A stretch of DNA of 64,000 nucleotides from Guptibacillus hwajinpoensis (GCF_020171785.1 NZ_JAIVAE010000004.1:1-64000), one strand, 5' to 3'; shown: positions 32,842-42,226, counted from the first letter of the stretch. Made by a program: numbers and translations. The notes: generated by a model not told the origin, from the sequence alone.

Positions 32842-33553
32842 CAGAGAGGAGAAAGAGAAGTTAGAGCAATTGCGCCTTACGTTTGGTGGAAAAGGGGAAC
32901 ACACTGCTCAACAACTTTTGGATTCCGAACAGTTAAAAGCGTTACTTGAACGACTTGTGTCAGAAGGCCATTTTCCATCAGTGATTGTCGCAGGGTCACA
33001 GTTTATGAAGCGATATGGGTTTATGACATTAGCGCCGATTCTATATGCCTTTACGATGTGGGATAAACCGATTCTTGCCGGACCGGATGAGCTGGAGATT
33101 GACATGAATACGCAGGCGGCGGTGATGCAGGTAACAATTCCGAATTCGTTGAAGAGAAGTGAAAAGGAGCGGGCGGATATTAGAGCAAAGCTTGCGAATA
33201 AGCTCATCAATGAGAATCTTGCTCCATTCGTAGAAACGATGGTGAAAACAACGAAACTATCCGCAGCGATTCTTTGGGAAAATGCGGCGATTTACCTTTT
33301 TTGGGTCTATGAAACACTCATTCCTTCCGAAGGGAATGCGGAGCAGGTAAGGCGAGCGAAAGAAGATTTTCATTACCTGTTGAAAGAGTTTAACTGCACA
33401 AGTTTTACATGCGGTGCGAACCCGTTCATGCCGTATTATTCAGAAAAAGTAGAGAGAGATAGCGGACCAATCCGCTTCCGCCGCACGTGCTGCTTGTATG
33501 ATCAAATCTCAGAAGGTGGCGCATGCTGTAAGACGTGTCCAAAGGCGAGGTGA
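32819..33553 (+). CDS. FhuF-like ferric siderophore reductase (2Fe-2S)
   Basis: A 244-residue protein of the FhuF/IucA-IucC C-terminal-like reductase family. The C-terminus carries the unusual cysteine motif RTCCLYDQISEGGACCKTCP, a CC-x(10-11)-C-x2-C pattern that binds a [2Fe-2S] cluster in FhuF. It would release iron in the cytoplasm by reducing the ferric siderophore imported by the genes before it. The frame extends to 32711, but GTG 32819 has GGGAGGAAGG upstream. The gene ends the Fur-type operon. Confidence 0.82.
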   Translation: MQEQLVFSREEKEKLEQLRLTFGGKGEHTAQQLLDSEQLKALLERLVSEGHFPSVIVAGSQFMKRYGFMTLAPILYAFTMWDKPILAGPDELEIDMNTQAAVMQVTIPNSLKRSEKERADIRAKLANKLINENLAPFVETMVKTTKLSAAILWENAAIYLFWVYETLIPSEGNAEQVRRAKEDFHYLLKEFNCTSFTCGANPFMPYYSEKVERDSGPIRFRRTCCLYDQISEGGACCKTCPKAR

Positions 33554-33586
33554 CAGGCACTGCCCGCTTTAGCTCGAATGATGTCG

Positions 33587-33631
33587 AAATAGCCAGACGC
33601 GCCCTTGAGGGGCGCGCCTGGCTATTTTTTC
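33587..33631. terminator. Strong bidirectional terminator
   Basis: AATAGCCAG-A-CGCGCCC pairs with GGGCGCG-C-CTGGCTATT (one mismatch) with T6; it overlaps the end of the convergent transporter gene. Confidence 0.9.
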
Positions 33632-34515
33632 GGTTTTCTTTTAGTTTTATAGCTTCTAATAAAAAGATACAGACCTGTAATGATAATCCCGCCACCGATC
33701 CATTGCATCGTGTGCAGTTTCTCTCCCAGGATAAAATACGCGAGAATACTAGCGCCGATCGGTTCAAATAGAATACTCATTGAAATTACATTCACGCTTA
33801 CCCACTTTACTGCCCAATTCAGTAGTGAATGCCCAAGCAACGTAGGGAAGATGGCGAGTAAAAGGAAGTATCCCCAGTCTGAAGTAGGATACGAAAAGAA
33901 AGGGTAGCGTAATAGTATGTTATAGAGGATAAGGGTCAGTGCTGCGATGCCATACACAATGAACGTATAGGGGATAAGGTCCAAACGCTTGCGAATGTTT
34001 TGTCCAAATAGAAGGTAGCCGGTAACCATTGCACAGGCAGTAAGGGCAAGAAGATCTCCCCATAGGGCCATTCCACTTATTCGAAAATCACCCCAGCTGA
34101 TAACAATCGATCCTGCCACAGCGGTCACCCCTCCAGCAATCGCTAGAAGGGTGAGTTTTTCTTTAAAGAACAAATACGTTCCGATAAAGGCAAACAATGG
34201 CTGCAGTGTAACAAGAACGACTGAACTTGCGACAGACGTGTAATTTAATGACTCAAACCAGAGGATAAAGTGAAATGCGAGACTGATGCCCGCAAGACTA
34301 CCAAATCCCCAATCTGATTTTTTAATTTGTCTAAATGAATTCCGATAATTTCGTAGCACAAGTGGCAACATGATCAGAATCGCGAAAACAAGTCGGTACA
34401 TCGCTATGACTGCAGCTGGTGCTGAAGCGAGCTTTACGATGACAGCGGAAGTGGAAATAAATAAAATAGCGATCATAATGGCAAAATAAGGCTTTGTGTG
34501 TTGATTCGTAAACAA
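33622..34515 (-). CDS. EamA/DMT-family transporter
   Basis: A 297-residue drug/metabolite transporter with ten predicted membrane helices in two EamA repeats (about 8-145 and 155-290). Typical features are AILFISTSAVIVKLA, MYRLVFAILIMLPLVL and, in the second repeat, FPTLLGHSLLNWAVKW followed by EPIGASILAYFILGEKLH. The substrate is unknown; relatives export amino acids or metabolites. The start is TTG at 34515, with GGGAGG 12 nt upstream, a rather long spacing, so the exact start is uncertain. A short gap separates it from the amidase gene, and the two may be co-transcribed. Confidence 0.87.
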   Translation of the reverse strand: MFTNQHTKPYFAIMIAILFISTSAVIVKLASAPAAVIAMYRLVFAILIMLPLVLRNYRNSFRQIKKSDWGFGSLAGISLAFHFILWFESLNYTSVASSVVLVTLQPLFAFIGTYLFFKEKLTLLAIAGGVTAVAGSIVISWGDFRISGMALWGDLLALTACAMVTGYLLFGQNIRKRLDLIPYTFIVYGIAALTLILYNILLRYPFFSYPTSDWGYFLLLAIFPTLLGHSLLNWAVKWVSVNVISMSILFEPIGASILAYFILGEKLHTMQWIGGGIIITGLYLFIRSYKTKRKPKK

Positions 34516-34539
34516 TTCGTAGTCAATCCTCCCGACAAC

Positions 34540-35991
34540 TTAAACGAGCTCTGCCTCAACCTCTTCTTTTTTAGAATCGTGTTTCTGACAGCGTTGATAA
34601 CCACCGATGCGCTGCTCAATCTGTTCACCTAGCTGAAAGAGCGCCTCTTCATGACCAACCCGACTTACGAGCTGTACACCAATCGGGAGCCCTTCCTTAC
34701 TCATTCCAATTGGTATGGTCAGGGAAGGGAGTCCCCATACATTCGCATAAGCAATGTAGGGCATATAGTTTAAAAAGGTTTTCCGAATGGAGAACAGCTC
34801 TTGATATAGCTCTCCATGAAGGGGTGCTGGAGAATGATAAACAGGCATAATTAAAATGCGGTCATCCAAGTAATCGTCTAGTAGTTCATCTCCACGTTTT
34901 AGTGAAGCATGAATTTGTTTCATTTGTTTTTGATTCGGTTTAAAAAGTTTTGTGCCGATGAGCGCCCAAGAAAGGTAAGAATGGACATCTGAACTTCGGA
35001 AGAGCTTTTCTTTCATAAACTCACTGAACGGACTAGCTTTTTCATTGTCTGACATGAGTTTGGCCATATCTGCCCCACCATCAACGGACATCATTTGTTG
35101 CCACATATGAGCCGCTTCTTCAAAGAAAGGAGGATTTGCCTGTTCCTCAGCAAGTTCTCCATCAAACGCGTCTCTGATGCTAGCAATCAACTGAAAGGTT
35201 TCTCGATTAATTGGATAGCGGTGATGAGGAACAGGATAGACAAGCTTAAAATCATCGAGATTTCGCGCTGATGGCGGTTTGTAAGCAATAATCTCATTAA
35301 TTAATCTTGCATCCTGGACGGACTTACTCATGGCACCGATACCAAGCATGCGTTCCTGCTCGGGCTTATCGATGTAAGGAAAATTTCCTTCCTGTGATAC
35401 TTGGCGATTGCCGGATTTAAAGCCGACAATGCCATTAAAGTGAGAGGGGAATCGAATTGAACCGCCAATATCAGCTCCAAGTCCAACTGCGGCACCCCCT
35501 GATGCGATTAAAGCACCTTCTCCACCACTTGATCCCCCAGCGGTTCTAGTCACGTCCCACGGATTATTCGTTCGACCGTAGTGCTTGTTATCGGTTTCCT
35601 GACAAAAACAAAGGGCAGGTGTATTCGTTTTTCCTAATAGGATGGCGCCTTCTGCCCGAAGTCGTTTCACAACTTCAGCATCTTCCTTTTCTCGTGAGCC
35701 TGCTCGATAGCTCAGGCCACCCGTTGTCGCCATGTTTTTGACATGGAAACATTCTTTAACACTAATTGGAACACCGAATAATCGGCCTTTAGCTTCTCCA
35801 GTCGTAAGGGTATAATCGGCTTTTTTTGCTTCTTCGATCGCTTCATTAAAGCGATCTTCTACAAGACAATTCAGGATAGGATTAATCGTATTTAAATGAT
35901 TAATATACGTACGAACAGCATGGTACGACGAAATTTCGCGTCTGGAAATCTTCTTCGACAGGGACAGGGCATCCATTTCTAATAGTCTCAT
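34540..35991 (-). CDS. Amidase signature family protein
   Basis: A 483-residue amidase of the GatA-like signature family. The Ser-cisSer-Lys triad can be seen: Lys in ISVKECF (about 78), the cis-Ser in TAGGSSGGEGALIASGG (about 151-167) and the nucleophilic Ser in GADIGGSIRFPSHFN (about 172-186). It hydrolyses a carboxamide; the substrate is unknown. It is not GatA itself, since no gatB/gatC neighbours and a divergent C-terminal half. The gene lies 24 nt before the transporter on the same strand, suggesting uptake or export linked to its product. Confidence 0.88.
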   Translation of the reverse strand: MRLLEMDALSLSKKISRREISSYHAVRTYINHLNTINPILNCLVEDRFNEAIEEAKKADYTLTTGEAKGRLFGVPISVKECFHVKNMATTGGLSYRAGSREKEDAEVVKRLRAEGAILLGKTNTPALCFCQETDNKHYGRTNNPWDVTRTAGGSSGGEGALIASGGAAVGLGADIGGSIRFPSHFNGIVGFKSGNRQVSQEGNFPYIDKPEQERMLGIGAMSKSVQDARLINEIIAYKPPSARNLDDFKLVYPVPHHRYPINRETFQLIASIRDAFDGELAEEQANPPFFEEAAHMWQQMMSVDGGADMAKLMSDNEKASPFSEFMKEKLFRSSDVHSYLSWALIGTKLFKPNQKQMKQIHASLKRGDELLDDYLDDRILIMPVYHSPAPLHGELYQELFSIRKTFLNYMPYIAYANVWGLPSLTIPIGMSKEGLPIGVQLVSRVGHEEALFQLGEQIEQRIGGYQRCQKHDSKKEEVEAELV

Positions 35992-36092
35992 GCTATCCCT
36001 CCATTATTTACCGGCCTATCCTCCGGCTTGGTTAGTTATCCTATTCGTCTTGAATCGATAAAATCCTTTATTTGGGACATCTACTCAATGGA

Positions 36093-36123
36093 AAAGGCAT
36101 TTCGAAAACATCGAAATGCCTTT
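36093..36123 (-). terminator. Terminator of radical SAM gene
   Basis: On the minus strand, AAAGGCATTTCG and CGAAATGCCTTT around ATGTTTT. Confidence 0.7.
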
Positions 36124-36129
36124 GTGAAT

Positions 36130-37875
36130 CTACATCGCAATAGAAGAATCGGCAGGAAGTTTTCCATAATATAAGTTCCGTTCATTCGTCTTTGGATGAT
36201 AGTGAACAAGTAAAATTGTTTGCTCTGCTTGCCCATTTATAGAACGAGGTAAAAGTTCAATGACAGTATGCTTATGAAGCTCTCGCTCTGATAGACTGAC
36301 TGATTGGTAGGAAGAGCCAAGGATAGCGGGTTGTTCGCTAACAAGCTTCAATAACGTAGCTTCTGATTCTTTTTCTAACCGGTCGCTCCACCAGACGGTT
36401 CGTGGTTTTTGCTTTGAGTTTGATAAATAATCGATTTTCATTAGTGTGGATACATGTTCATGGTGATGAGGCGCATGCATCTTAATAAAATCAGCGAGCC
36501 GTCGGAAAAGATCTTCAAGCTGATGGCCGATACGAGACCAGCCTTTTCCTTCCCAATAGCTACCAAATGCCTGGAAGAAATCAAATGGCGATGAAAAAAC
36601 CTCCGTTACAAGATATTCAATCGTTGCATCCATTCGGTGATCATTCCAGTATTTTTCGAGCACATCTTCAACCTGTTTAATGCGAATAACGTCATCAAAA
36701 GAAAGGACGTTATTACCGAGAATTTCATATGGGGCATTGTCCATGTATAGATAGCCGTGTTTCTCAGCACTCAGTCGTACACCAGTGCCACGAAGCATTT
36801 TTAGAAAGCCGAGTTGAAGCTCTTCAGGACGAAATGAGAAGACGTCGTTAAATGTTTTACGAAACGAAGCGTAATCTTCTTCGGGAAGGCCAGCGATTAA
36901 ATCAAGGTGCTGATCAATTTTACCCCCGTCTTTTACCATCGTCACCGTTCTAGCGAGCTTTTCAAAATTTTGTTTCCGCATCACGAGTTCATTTGTTGCG
37001 TCATTTGTAGATTGAATTCCGATCTCAAAGCGAAAGAGACCGGGCGGAGCTTCACGGTTGAGAAATTCGAGTACTTCAGGACGCATAATGTCAGCGGTAA
37101 TTTCAAACTGGAAGACGCAGCCAGGGCGATGTTCATCAATAAGAAATTGGAACATATCGATTGCATAATTTCGTCTAATGTTAAAGGTTCGATCCACAAA
37201 TTTAATCGTCTTTGCGCCGTTGTCCATTAAGAAGCGCAGCTCTTCCTTCATTCGTTCGACAGGAAAGTATCTAACGCCGACTTCAATTGAAGATAAACAG
37301 AACTGGCAGGAGTACGGGCATCCGCGACTCGTTTCCACATAAGTGACGCGACGACCGAGATCAGCAAGATCTTCTTCGAATCGAAACGGAGATGGAATTT
37401 CGCTTAGGCTAAGCTTTGGTGCTGGTGGATTAATCTGGTTCTCTCCATCTTTTCGATAAGCGATTCCTTTTACATTTTCAACAGAGCTTCCGGTCTCAAT
37501 AGAGTGAAGAAGTTCTTTAAACGTCACTTCTCCTTCTCCCATAACAATGTAGTCGGCCTGTGGAATGCGATCAAGCCACTCATACACATCATATGACACT
37601 TCTGGTCCGCCAAGTACAATCGTAAGGGAAGGATTCACTTTTTTTAACATTTCAATAACAGGAATGGTCTCCTCAATGTTCCAGATGTAGCAGCTAAAGC
37701 CAATCACATCAGGTTTCATGGTGTGAAGATCACTAACGATATTCATAATGGGGTCTTTAATCGTATATTCTGCCATCTGTACATCGTAGTCAGGGGCAGC
37801 GGAGGCTTTTAGGTAACGTAACGCGAGGCATGTGTGAATAAACTTCGCATTTAACGTACTTACAACAATCTTCAT
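36130..37875 (-). CDS. B12-binding domain radical SAM protein (DUF4080)
   Basis: A 581-residue radical SAM enzyme. An N-terminal cobalamin-binding-like domain (about 1-140, with DVIGFSCYIWNIEETIPVI and LGGPEVSYD) is followed by the radical SAM core with the [4Fe-4S] cysteines Cys186, Cys190 and Cys193 in RGCPYSCQFC. The C-terminal 200 residues resemble DUF4080. The reaction is unknown; relatives methylate unactivated carbons or modify hopanoids and antibiotics. The gene is monocistronic with a good terminator, and no biosynthetic neighbours hint at the substrate. Confidence 0.87.
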   Translation of the reverse strand: MKIVVSTLNAKFIHTCLALRYLKASAAPDYDVQMAEYTIKDPIMNIVSDLHTMKPDVIGFSCYIWNIEETIPVIEMLKKVNPSLTIVLGGPEVSYDVYEWLDRIPQADYIVMGEGEVTFKELLHSIETGSSVENVKGIAYRKDGENQINPPAPKLSLSEIPSPFRFEEDLADLGRRVTYVETSRGCPYSCQFCLSSIEVGVRYFPVERMKEELRFLMDNGAKTIKFVDRTFNIRRNYAIDMFQFLIDEHRPGCVFQFEITADIMRPEVLEFLNREAPPGLFRFEIGIQSTNDATNELVMRKQNFEKLARTVTMVKDGGKIDQHLDLIAGLPEEDYASFRKTFNDVFSFRPEELQLGFLKMLRGTGVRLSAEKHGYLYMDNAPYEILGNNVLSFDDVIRIKQVEDVLEKYWNDHRMDATIEYLVTEVFSSPFDFFQAFGSYWEGKGWSRIGHQLEDLFRRLADFIKMHAPHHHEHVSTLMKIDYLSNSKQKPRTVWWSDRLEKESEATLLKLVSEQPAILGSSYQSVSLSERELHKHTVIELLPRSINGQAEQTILLVHYHPKTNERNLYYGKLPADSSIAM

Positions 37876-38022
37876 TATTTTCCAACTCCTGCATTATTAA
37901 TCTTCTTATTATATCACCAGAATGGGTTCTTTTCTTAAGAAAAATACGTCTAATAATTCGGAAAACATTTGTAATGAAAGCGCTTCCGTGAGAAAATAAA
38001 CAAAAACTGGGGAGTGACGCAA

Positions 38023-39069
38023 TTGGAACTTGCTTCAATAACGCCCGAACACCCTTTTTCTGAACAGGACTTTGAGTACACAGCGCTCATGCCAAGCTAT
38101 CGCGTTGATTTAAGAAATCCTCGTAATGAACAGTTGGATCGTTTTGTAAATGCCAATGTTGTTCGTGACTGGTCAGAATTGTCATGGAAACAGGTAGGAA
38201 GGCCATTTGAAGTAAAGAAGCTTGCAAAAGAACGGAAAGAGTGGGAAGCGGAGCATGAGCAGGATATGCCGGTCAAAACGTCTTGGGAGTACTTTAACCG
38301 CTCGTTCCATAACCTGTTCATGCAGGATGTTCCAGCTGAACAGCAGCGGTTAAAAGCGTCTCTAAAAGATAGTTTCAAAGGGTTTCATCTCCGCGATGTG
38401 AAGCATGGGCTAGGGGAGATGGTTCGCCTGTCCCTTTGGAACTATGTACACCGAATAGAAGATGGCATCTGGGATCCGAGAGGAAAGCGGGCTCTTTTTG
38501 AAGGGCTTGATGTGAAAAACCCTCGTATTCTCTTTCTTGGCGCTGCGGAGGGATATGAGGCGATGCAGCTTCATGCGATGTATCCAGGTGGAGAAGTTGT
38601 TATGGTCGACTATGATGCGTTTTGTAAAACAGATCGTTTTGGTCATTTTCCAAATTCGTATCCTTTTCTCGGTGCAAATCCACAAACTGGTGGTCCGAAA
38701 GTTTGGTACAAAGATCAGATGAATATTAGCTATCTTGTAAAAGACATCCGCGACCTCGATTTTCATAAAGAGTTTGATATTGTGTTGAGCGTTGGTCTGC
38801 TTGAGCATGTCCCTGATGAGCATAAACCAGCGATACTCGACTGGCATCGAAAGTTTGTGAAGGATAATGGGTATGTGATCATGACAACGCCTCGCAATCA
38901 AATGAAGTCGCGTATTTATTATCACGTCATGGCTGATATGATGAATCACACCTATCGTGAGCTTATGGATATCCGTCAGATGGGGCTCTATGCTTATGAG
39001 AACGGCATGGATATTGTGAGACACGGCTATATTAAGGTGCATAATGGAATCATTGCACGAGCGCGCTAA
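38023..39069 (+). CDS. Class I SAM-dependent methyltransferase
   Basis: A 348-residue protein with an extended N-terminal region (about 1-165) and a Rossmann-like methyltransferase domain. Motif I reads ILFLGAAEGYEAMQL, with the acidic residue of motif II in VVMVDYD and motif IV in DIVLSVGLLEHVPDEHK. It transfers a methyl group from S-adenosylmethionine to an unknown acceptor. The frame extends to GTG 38014, but GGGGAG lies 8 nt before TTG 38023, which I prefer. It stands alone between the divergent radical SAM gene and a peroxidase gene. Confidence 0.83.
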   Translation: MELASITPEHPFSEQDFEYTALMPSYRVDLRNPRNEQLDRFVNANVVRDWSELSWKQVGRPFEVKKLAKERKEWEAEHEQDMPVKTSWEYFNRSFHNLFMQDVPAEQQRLKASLKDSFKGFHLRDVKHGLGEMVRLSLWNYVHRIEDGIWDPRGKRALFEGLDVKNPRILFLGAAEGYEAMQLHAMYPGGEVVMVDYDAFCKTDRFGHFPNSYPFLGANPQTGGPKVWYKDQMNISYLVKDIRDLDFHKEFDIVLSVGLLEHVPDEHKPAILDWHRKFVKDNGYVIMTTPRNQMKSRIYYHVMADMMNHTYRELMDIRQMGLYAYENGMDIVRHGYIKVHNGIIARAR

Positions 39070-39132
39070 ATGCTAGCACTCTATTCAGAACTATGATAAA
39101 AGTGGGGTGAGGCAATTACTAGGAGGGATAAC

Positions 39133-39606
39133 ATGAGTGTCCATTCATTCACTGCAGAAACGCTTCAAGGGAAAGAAATGCCGCTTTCAGAATATAGCGG
39201 AAAGGTTCTTCTTATTGTCAATACGGCAAGCAAATGTGGGTTAACGCCACAATATGAAGGGCTTCAGGAGCTGTATACGTCGCTTGAAGACAAGCATTTT
39301 GAAATCCTCGGATTTCCTTGTAACCAGTTTGGCGAGCAGGAACCTGGATCGAAGGAAGATATAGAGGAATTCTGTTCAATAAACTATGGCGTCAGTTTTC
39401 CAATGTTCGCTAAAGTCGATGTGAACGGCGTAAATGCTCATCCTTTATACAAGTATTTAACGCACGAAGCGCCAGGGATCGAACACGGTAATATTCCATG
39501 GAACTTTACGAAGTTTCTCGTAAATCAAAATGGTGAAGTTGTAAAACGCTATGAACCGAAGACTGAGCCGGTTAATCTAAAGGAAGATATCGAGAAAATG
39601 CTCTAA
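39133..39606 (+). CDS. bsaA: Glutathione peroxidase-like thiol peroxidase
   Basis: A 157-residue peroxidase of the Gpx family, like B. subtilis BsaA. Catalytic Cys35 (in NTASKCGLTPQYEGLQ) replaces selenocysteine, and Gln in CNQFGEQEPG and Trp in IPWNFTKFLV complete the site. Bacillaceae lack glutathione, so thioredoxin is the likely reductant. ATG follows AGGAGGGATAAC. It reduces H2O2 or lipid peroxides. Probably transcribed with the small membrane protein gene that follows. Confidence 0.9.
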   Translation: MSVHSFTAETLQGKEMPLSEYSGKVLLIVNTASKCGLTPQYEGLQELYTSLEDKHFEILGFPCNQFGEQEPGSKEDIEEFCSINYGVSFPMFAKVDVNGVNAHPLYKYLTHEAPGIEHGNIPWNFTKFLVNQNGEVVKRYEPKTEPVNLKEDIEKML

Positions 39607-39661
39607 AAAAGGTTCGGAAATTGTCGAAACGGGGTATATCATTTCTGAGGTGATCGTCAAA

Positions 39662-39856
39662 ATGAAATGGTGGATTCCGTTTTGCTATATGATTGGCACG
39701 TTTTCAGGAGCGATGCTCAGTGGGTGGGGCATGGACCGTGAGTGGGATGTGTTTCCTTCATTTGCGATGGCAATTACAGCATTTTTTATAGGAATATTTT
39801 ATATTGTCGTTCGCGACGTCGTTCCAAAAGTCTTTGATGAGACCCTACGTAACTAG
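39662..39856 (+). CDS. Small membrane protein, 64 aa
   Basis: A 64-residue protein with two membrane helices (about 2-20 and 34-53) and short polar ends. The frame starts at GTG 39650, but GAGGTGA 8 nt before ATG 39662 supports the shorter form, MKWWIPFCYMIGTF. I do not recognise the family. It follows the peroxidase gene by 55 nt and ends in a terminator, so it may be co-transcribed. No function is assigned. Confidence 0.6.
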   Translation: MKWWIPFCYMIGTFSGAMLSGWGMDREWDVFPSFAMAITAFFIGIFYIVVRDVVPKVFDETLRN

Positions 39857-39874
39857 TACGCAGGGTTTTTTTTG
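39842..39874 (+). terminator. Terminator
   Basis: ACCCTACGTA and TACGCAGGGT around ACTAG (one A-C mismatch), then T8. Confidence 0.8.
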
Positions 39875-39894
39875 TATGTCAAAAGCTTCTTATG

Positions 39895-40518
39895 TTAACA
39901 ACTCATATCAAATGGGTGAAACGGGGGTTCCGCTTGATAGAGAAACTCTGATTTTCTTTCATGCCATTTCCAGGCAGCATACGCAGCCAGGCAGGCATCA
40001 AAAGAGTGCGAGGACTGAAGCGCTTTTTCTGGAATTCCGGTCATCCCTTCGCTCTCGAGAAAGTTTCTTAGCTCATAGCGTGAGTCAATGTCTGTTTTGT
40101 AGGCGAGAACGGCTTCTAAACGCGCGCGTAATCCAATCGCAGCTCCAGGATGAACCTCAACGATATGTGCATTCGCTTCAAGACCTCTGGAGAGCGATAT
40201 CCCTCTTAATGTTAAATACACCATCCGCGTCATGGTAGGTGTCATAATTGAGCCGCTTCGCATCCCGGCGTTCACAATCCGCTGTCTTAGGGCACGGTCG
40301 GATGGACGATCGCCGCCACCTGGTTGATAGGAAAGTGGCGCATCTATTCCGATCGTGACATTTTTTTTGCCTCTGAATTGCTCGTAGATTTTTTCATCCG
40401 TAGCGCCTTCAAATAGCCGCACAAACGAAAGCTGTGCAGCGTTTCCCTCGAAAATCGCTAGTGACGTATCTTTCGTGTTTGATGGTCCTGATAAGTCAAT
40501 GCCAGCATACTGATTCAT
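39895..40518 (-). CDS. DUF429 family protein
   Basis: A 207-residue protein of DUF429, a predicted RNase H-like-fold family. Conserved acidic blocks are NQYAGIDLSGPSNTKDTSLAIF at the start, TIGIDAPLSYQPGGGDRPSDR (about 58-78) and HSFDACLAAYAAWKWHE near the end. These may bind metal, and a nuclease role has been proposed, but the function is not established. The frame extends to 40581, but ATG 40518 follows GAAGGAGAGCGG and is clearly the start. Confidence 0.83.
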   Translation of the reverse strand: MNQYAGIDLSGPSNTKDTSLAIFEGNAAQLSFVRLFEGATDEKIYEQFRGKKNVTIGIDAPLSYQPGGGDRPSDRALRQRIVNAGMRSGSIMTPTMTRMVYLTLRGISLSRGLEANAHIVEVHPGAAIGLRARLEAVLAYKTDIDSRYELRNFLESEGMTGIPEKALQSSHSFDACLAAYAAWKWHERKSEFLYQAEPPFHPFDMSC

Positions 40519-40623
40519 AACCGCTCTCCTTCTATCCGAATTAATTAAACAATAAGTGGAAAATGGGTTCATGTAAACCATGAGCGTACGTTATAATGAA
40601 GGAATAGAAACGGACTGATACGA

Positions 40624-41685
40624 ATGATAGACATAAAGCATAAAGTATTCAAATTTGTTGGTGGACGTATTTTAAAAACAGGACTGGCGGCATTTCTAAC
40701 CGCCTGGATTTGTGATGCGCTTGGACTACCTGTTCTTTTTGCGGTCATTACTGCGATAGTAACAGTTGAACCGACGGCATCTGATTCCATTAAAAAAGGA
40801 CTTGTGCGCTTTCCTGCCGCGGCGATCGGTGCTGGATTTGCGATGCTGTTTGAATCTTTTTTACATCAATCGCCCTTCACGTTTGCGTTAGCCGCAACCT
40901 TCACGCTAATCGCCTGTCATAAGCTTGGGCTTGATGACGGGATGCTCGTCGCAACGCTCACAGCTGTGGCGATGATTCCAGATACAACAGGCGATTATAT
41001 GACCTCTTTTGTGGGTAGACTCAGTACGACGTTAATCGGCATTGTCGTTTCAACGGCTGTTAACTATTTTGTCATGCCCCCTAAATTCCATACGATGATT
41101 AATCAGGCTGTGAAGCGTCTGTACAAGAATGCAGGTGATTTATTAGACCAAATTATCATTGATCTGCCCCATGCTAAAAGACAGACACTTGTTTACCAGC
41201 GATTAAGTCGCGATCTTGAACGAACGTATAAATTGATTTCATATCAGCGAGAAGAGTGGAAATATCGCAGGCACAGCATTCATGAAGTGCGTAGTTTTTC
41301 AGTTGTTCTAAAAAAACTCGAATACTTGCAGAAGATCCTTTACCATCTTGGCAATATGTTGTTTACCGATACGAAAAACACAATTGATCAAGACGATCAT
41401 CGTATTATTATTGAAGCAGGTCGTTCGATTTCAAAAGCGTTTCACAATCCTTCTGTCCAGAATTCAGAAGCTCATTTGGAAAGCATTGAAAAACTTGATC
41501 AGTTGTTTCACGATCTGGATGACACTAGGGATGAAACAACTGATCCGCGACATCATTTTACCGGAAAGATGATTGTAATTTTTGAATTATTATCTTTAAA
41601 TGATGTGATTGATGATCTGTCAATTTTAGTGGAGAAAGAGAAAAGGTACAAAAGTAGGGGGAATAAACGTGACGCTGATCTTTGA
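40624..41685 (+). CDS. Aromatic acid exporter (FUSC/ArAE) family protein
   Basis: A 353-residue protein with six N-terminal membrane helices (about 10-155) and a long cytoplasmic, mostly helical C-terminal region. TGLAAFLTAWICDALGLPV and TAIVTVEPTASDSIKKGLVR, with VRFPAAAIGA, are typical of the FUSC/DUF939 aromatic acid exporter group found in bacilli. Members export p-hydroxybenzoate-like acids; the substrate here is unknown. TATAAT at 40592-40597 marks a probable promoter. Its end overlaps the SLAP-domain gene by 17 nt. Confidence 0.83.
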   Translation: MIDIKHKVFKFVGGRILKTGLAAFLTAWICDALGLPVLFAVITAIVTVEPTASDSIKKGLVRFPAAAIGAGFAMLFESFLHQSPFTFALAATFTLIACHKLGLDDGMLVATLTAVAMIPDTTGDYMTSFVGRLSTTLIGIVVSTAVNYFVMPPKFHTMINQAVKRLYKNAGDLLDQIIIDLPHAKRQTLVYQRLSRDLERTYKLISYQREEWKYRRHSIHEVRSFSVVLKKLEYLQKILYHLGNMLFTDTKNTIDQDDHRIIIEAGRSISKAFHNPSVQNSEAHLESIEKLDQLFHDLDDTRDETTDPRHHFTGKMIVIFELLSLNDVIDDLSILVEKEKRYKSRGNKRDADL

Positions 41686-42031
41686 GGAAAAGTGGGATCG
41701 TACGATTGCGGACCGCGATCGTAAAATGTATCAGGACATTTATGCAAAGCATCCGATACAAGAGGGCAAGTTACAGTTTATACCCGTTCGGATTGCGCTC
41801 AACCACCGAAATGATTTACTCGCATCTGTCTGTATCGTAAATGGCAGAGATGACTGGAAGCTCGAAGACCGTTTGCTGTCATATTTTGAACAGAATACGC
41901 TTATAGCGGAGAAGCGTTTTACTCACGAGCTAACGGTGCAAGCGAACACAGCTGTACCATGGACATTTATTTTTACCCCTGAGACGATGGTTCGACAAGC
42001 AACACTGCAAAACTGGAAAATATCTGATTAA
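41669..42031 (+). CDS. SLAP domain-containing protein
   Basis: A 120-residue protein that is nearly all one SLAP domain, a family linked in bacilli to accessory Sec systems and surface-layer assembly. Blocks include KMYQDIYAKHP, GKLQFIPVRIALN and RRLLSYFE-like DRLLSYFEQNTLIAEKRFT. There is no signal peptide. The start is GTG at 41669, preceded by GGGGGAATAAAC, and overlaps the exporter gene by 17 nt. No SecA2 or S-layer gene is seen in this window, so its partner must be elsewhere. Confidence 0.75.
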   Translation: MTLIFEEKWDRTIADRDRKMYQDIYAKHPIQEGKLQFIPVRIALNHRNDLLASVCIVNGRDDWKLEDRLLSYFEQNTLIAEKRFTHELTVQANTAVPWTFIFTPETMVRQATLQNWKISD

Positions 42032-42083
42032 ATTGATAAAAAACTACAAAATGAAATCCATGTTTTTACATGATTTCGTGTTC

Positions 42084-42119
42084 TTTCGACAGAAATTTAA
42101 CCAAGATTTCTAGTCGAAA
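42084..42119. repeat. Hairpin upstream of the TAXI-TRAP operon
   Basis: TTTCGAC-AGAAAT and ATTTCT-A-GTCGAAA pair over 13 bp with one bulge and a 9-nt loop. A weaker bulged stem, GAAATCCATGT/ACATGATTTC, precedes it at about 42053-42078. Neither has a T-run. They may end transcription of the SLAP gene weakly or act as an operator. Confidence 0.4.
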
Positions 42120-42217
42120 AAAAACGAATGAAGTAGAAACGTGGATTTTTTTGTATTAGTACAGATTTAGTGTGAGGCGTTGTAATTGAACAGCCTGTAC
42201 CAATTGCAGGAACAATA

Positions 42218-42226
42218 TGGTATAGT
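42218..42226 (+). promoter_or_regulatory. Extended -10 promoter of the TAXI-TRAP operon
   Basis: TGGTATAGT gives TG-n-TATAGT, an extended -10 element about 40 nt before the ATG. No good -35 is present. Confidence 0.5.

Noticed and set aside
42084-42119. Rho-independent terminator of the SLAP gene
   Set aside because: The 13-bp hairpin is followed by an A-run rather than a T-run on the plus strand, so I list it only as a hairpin.
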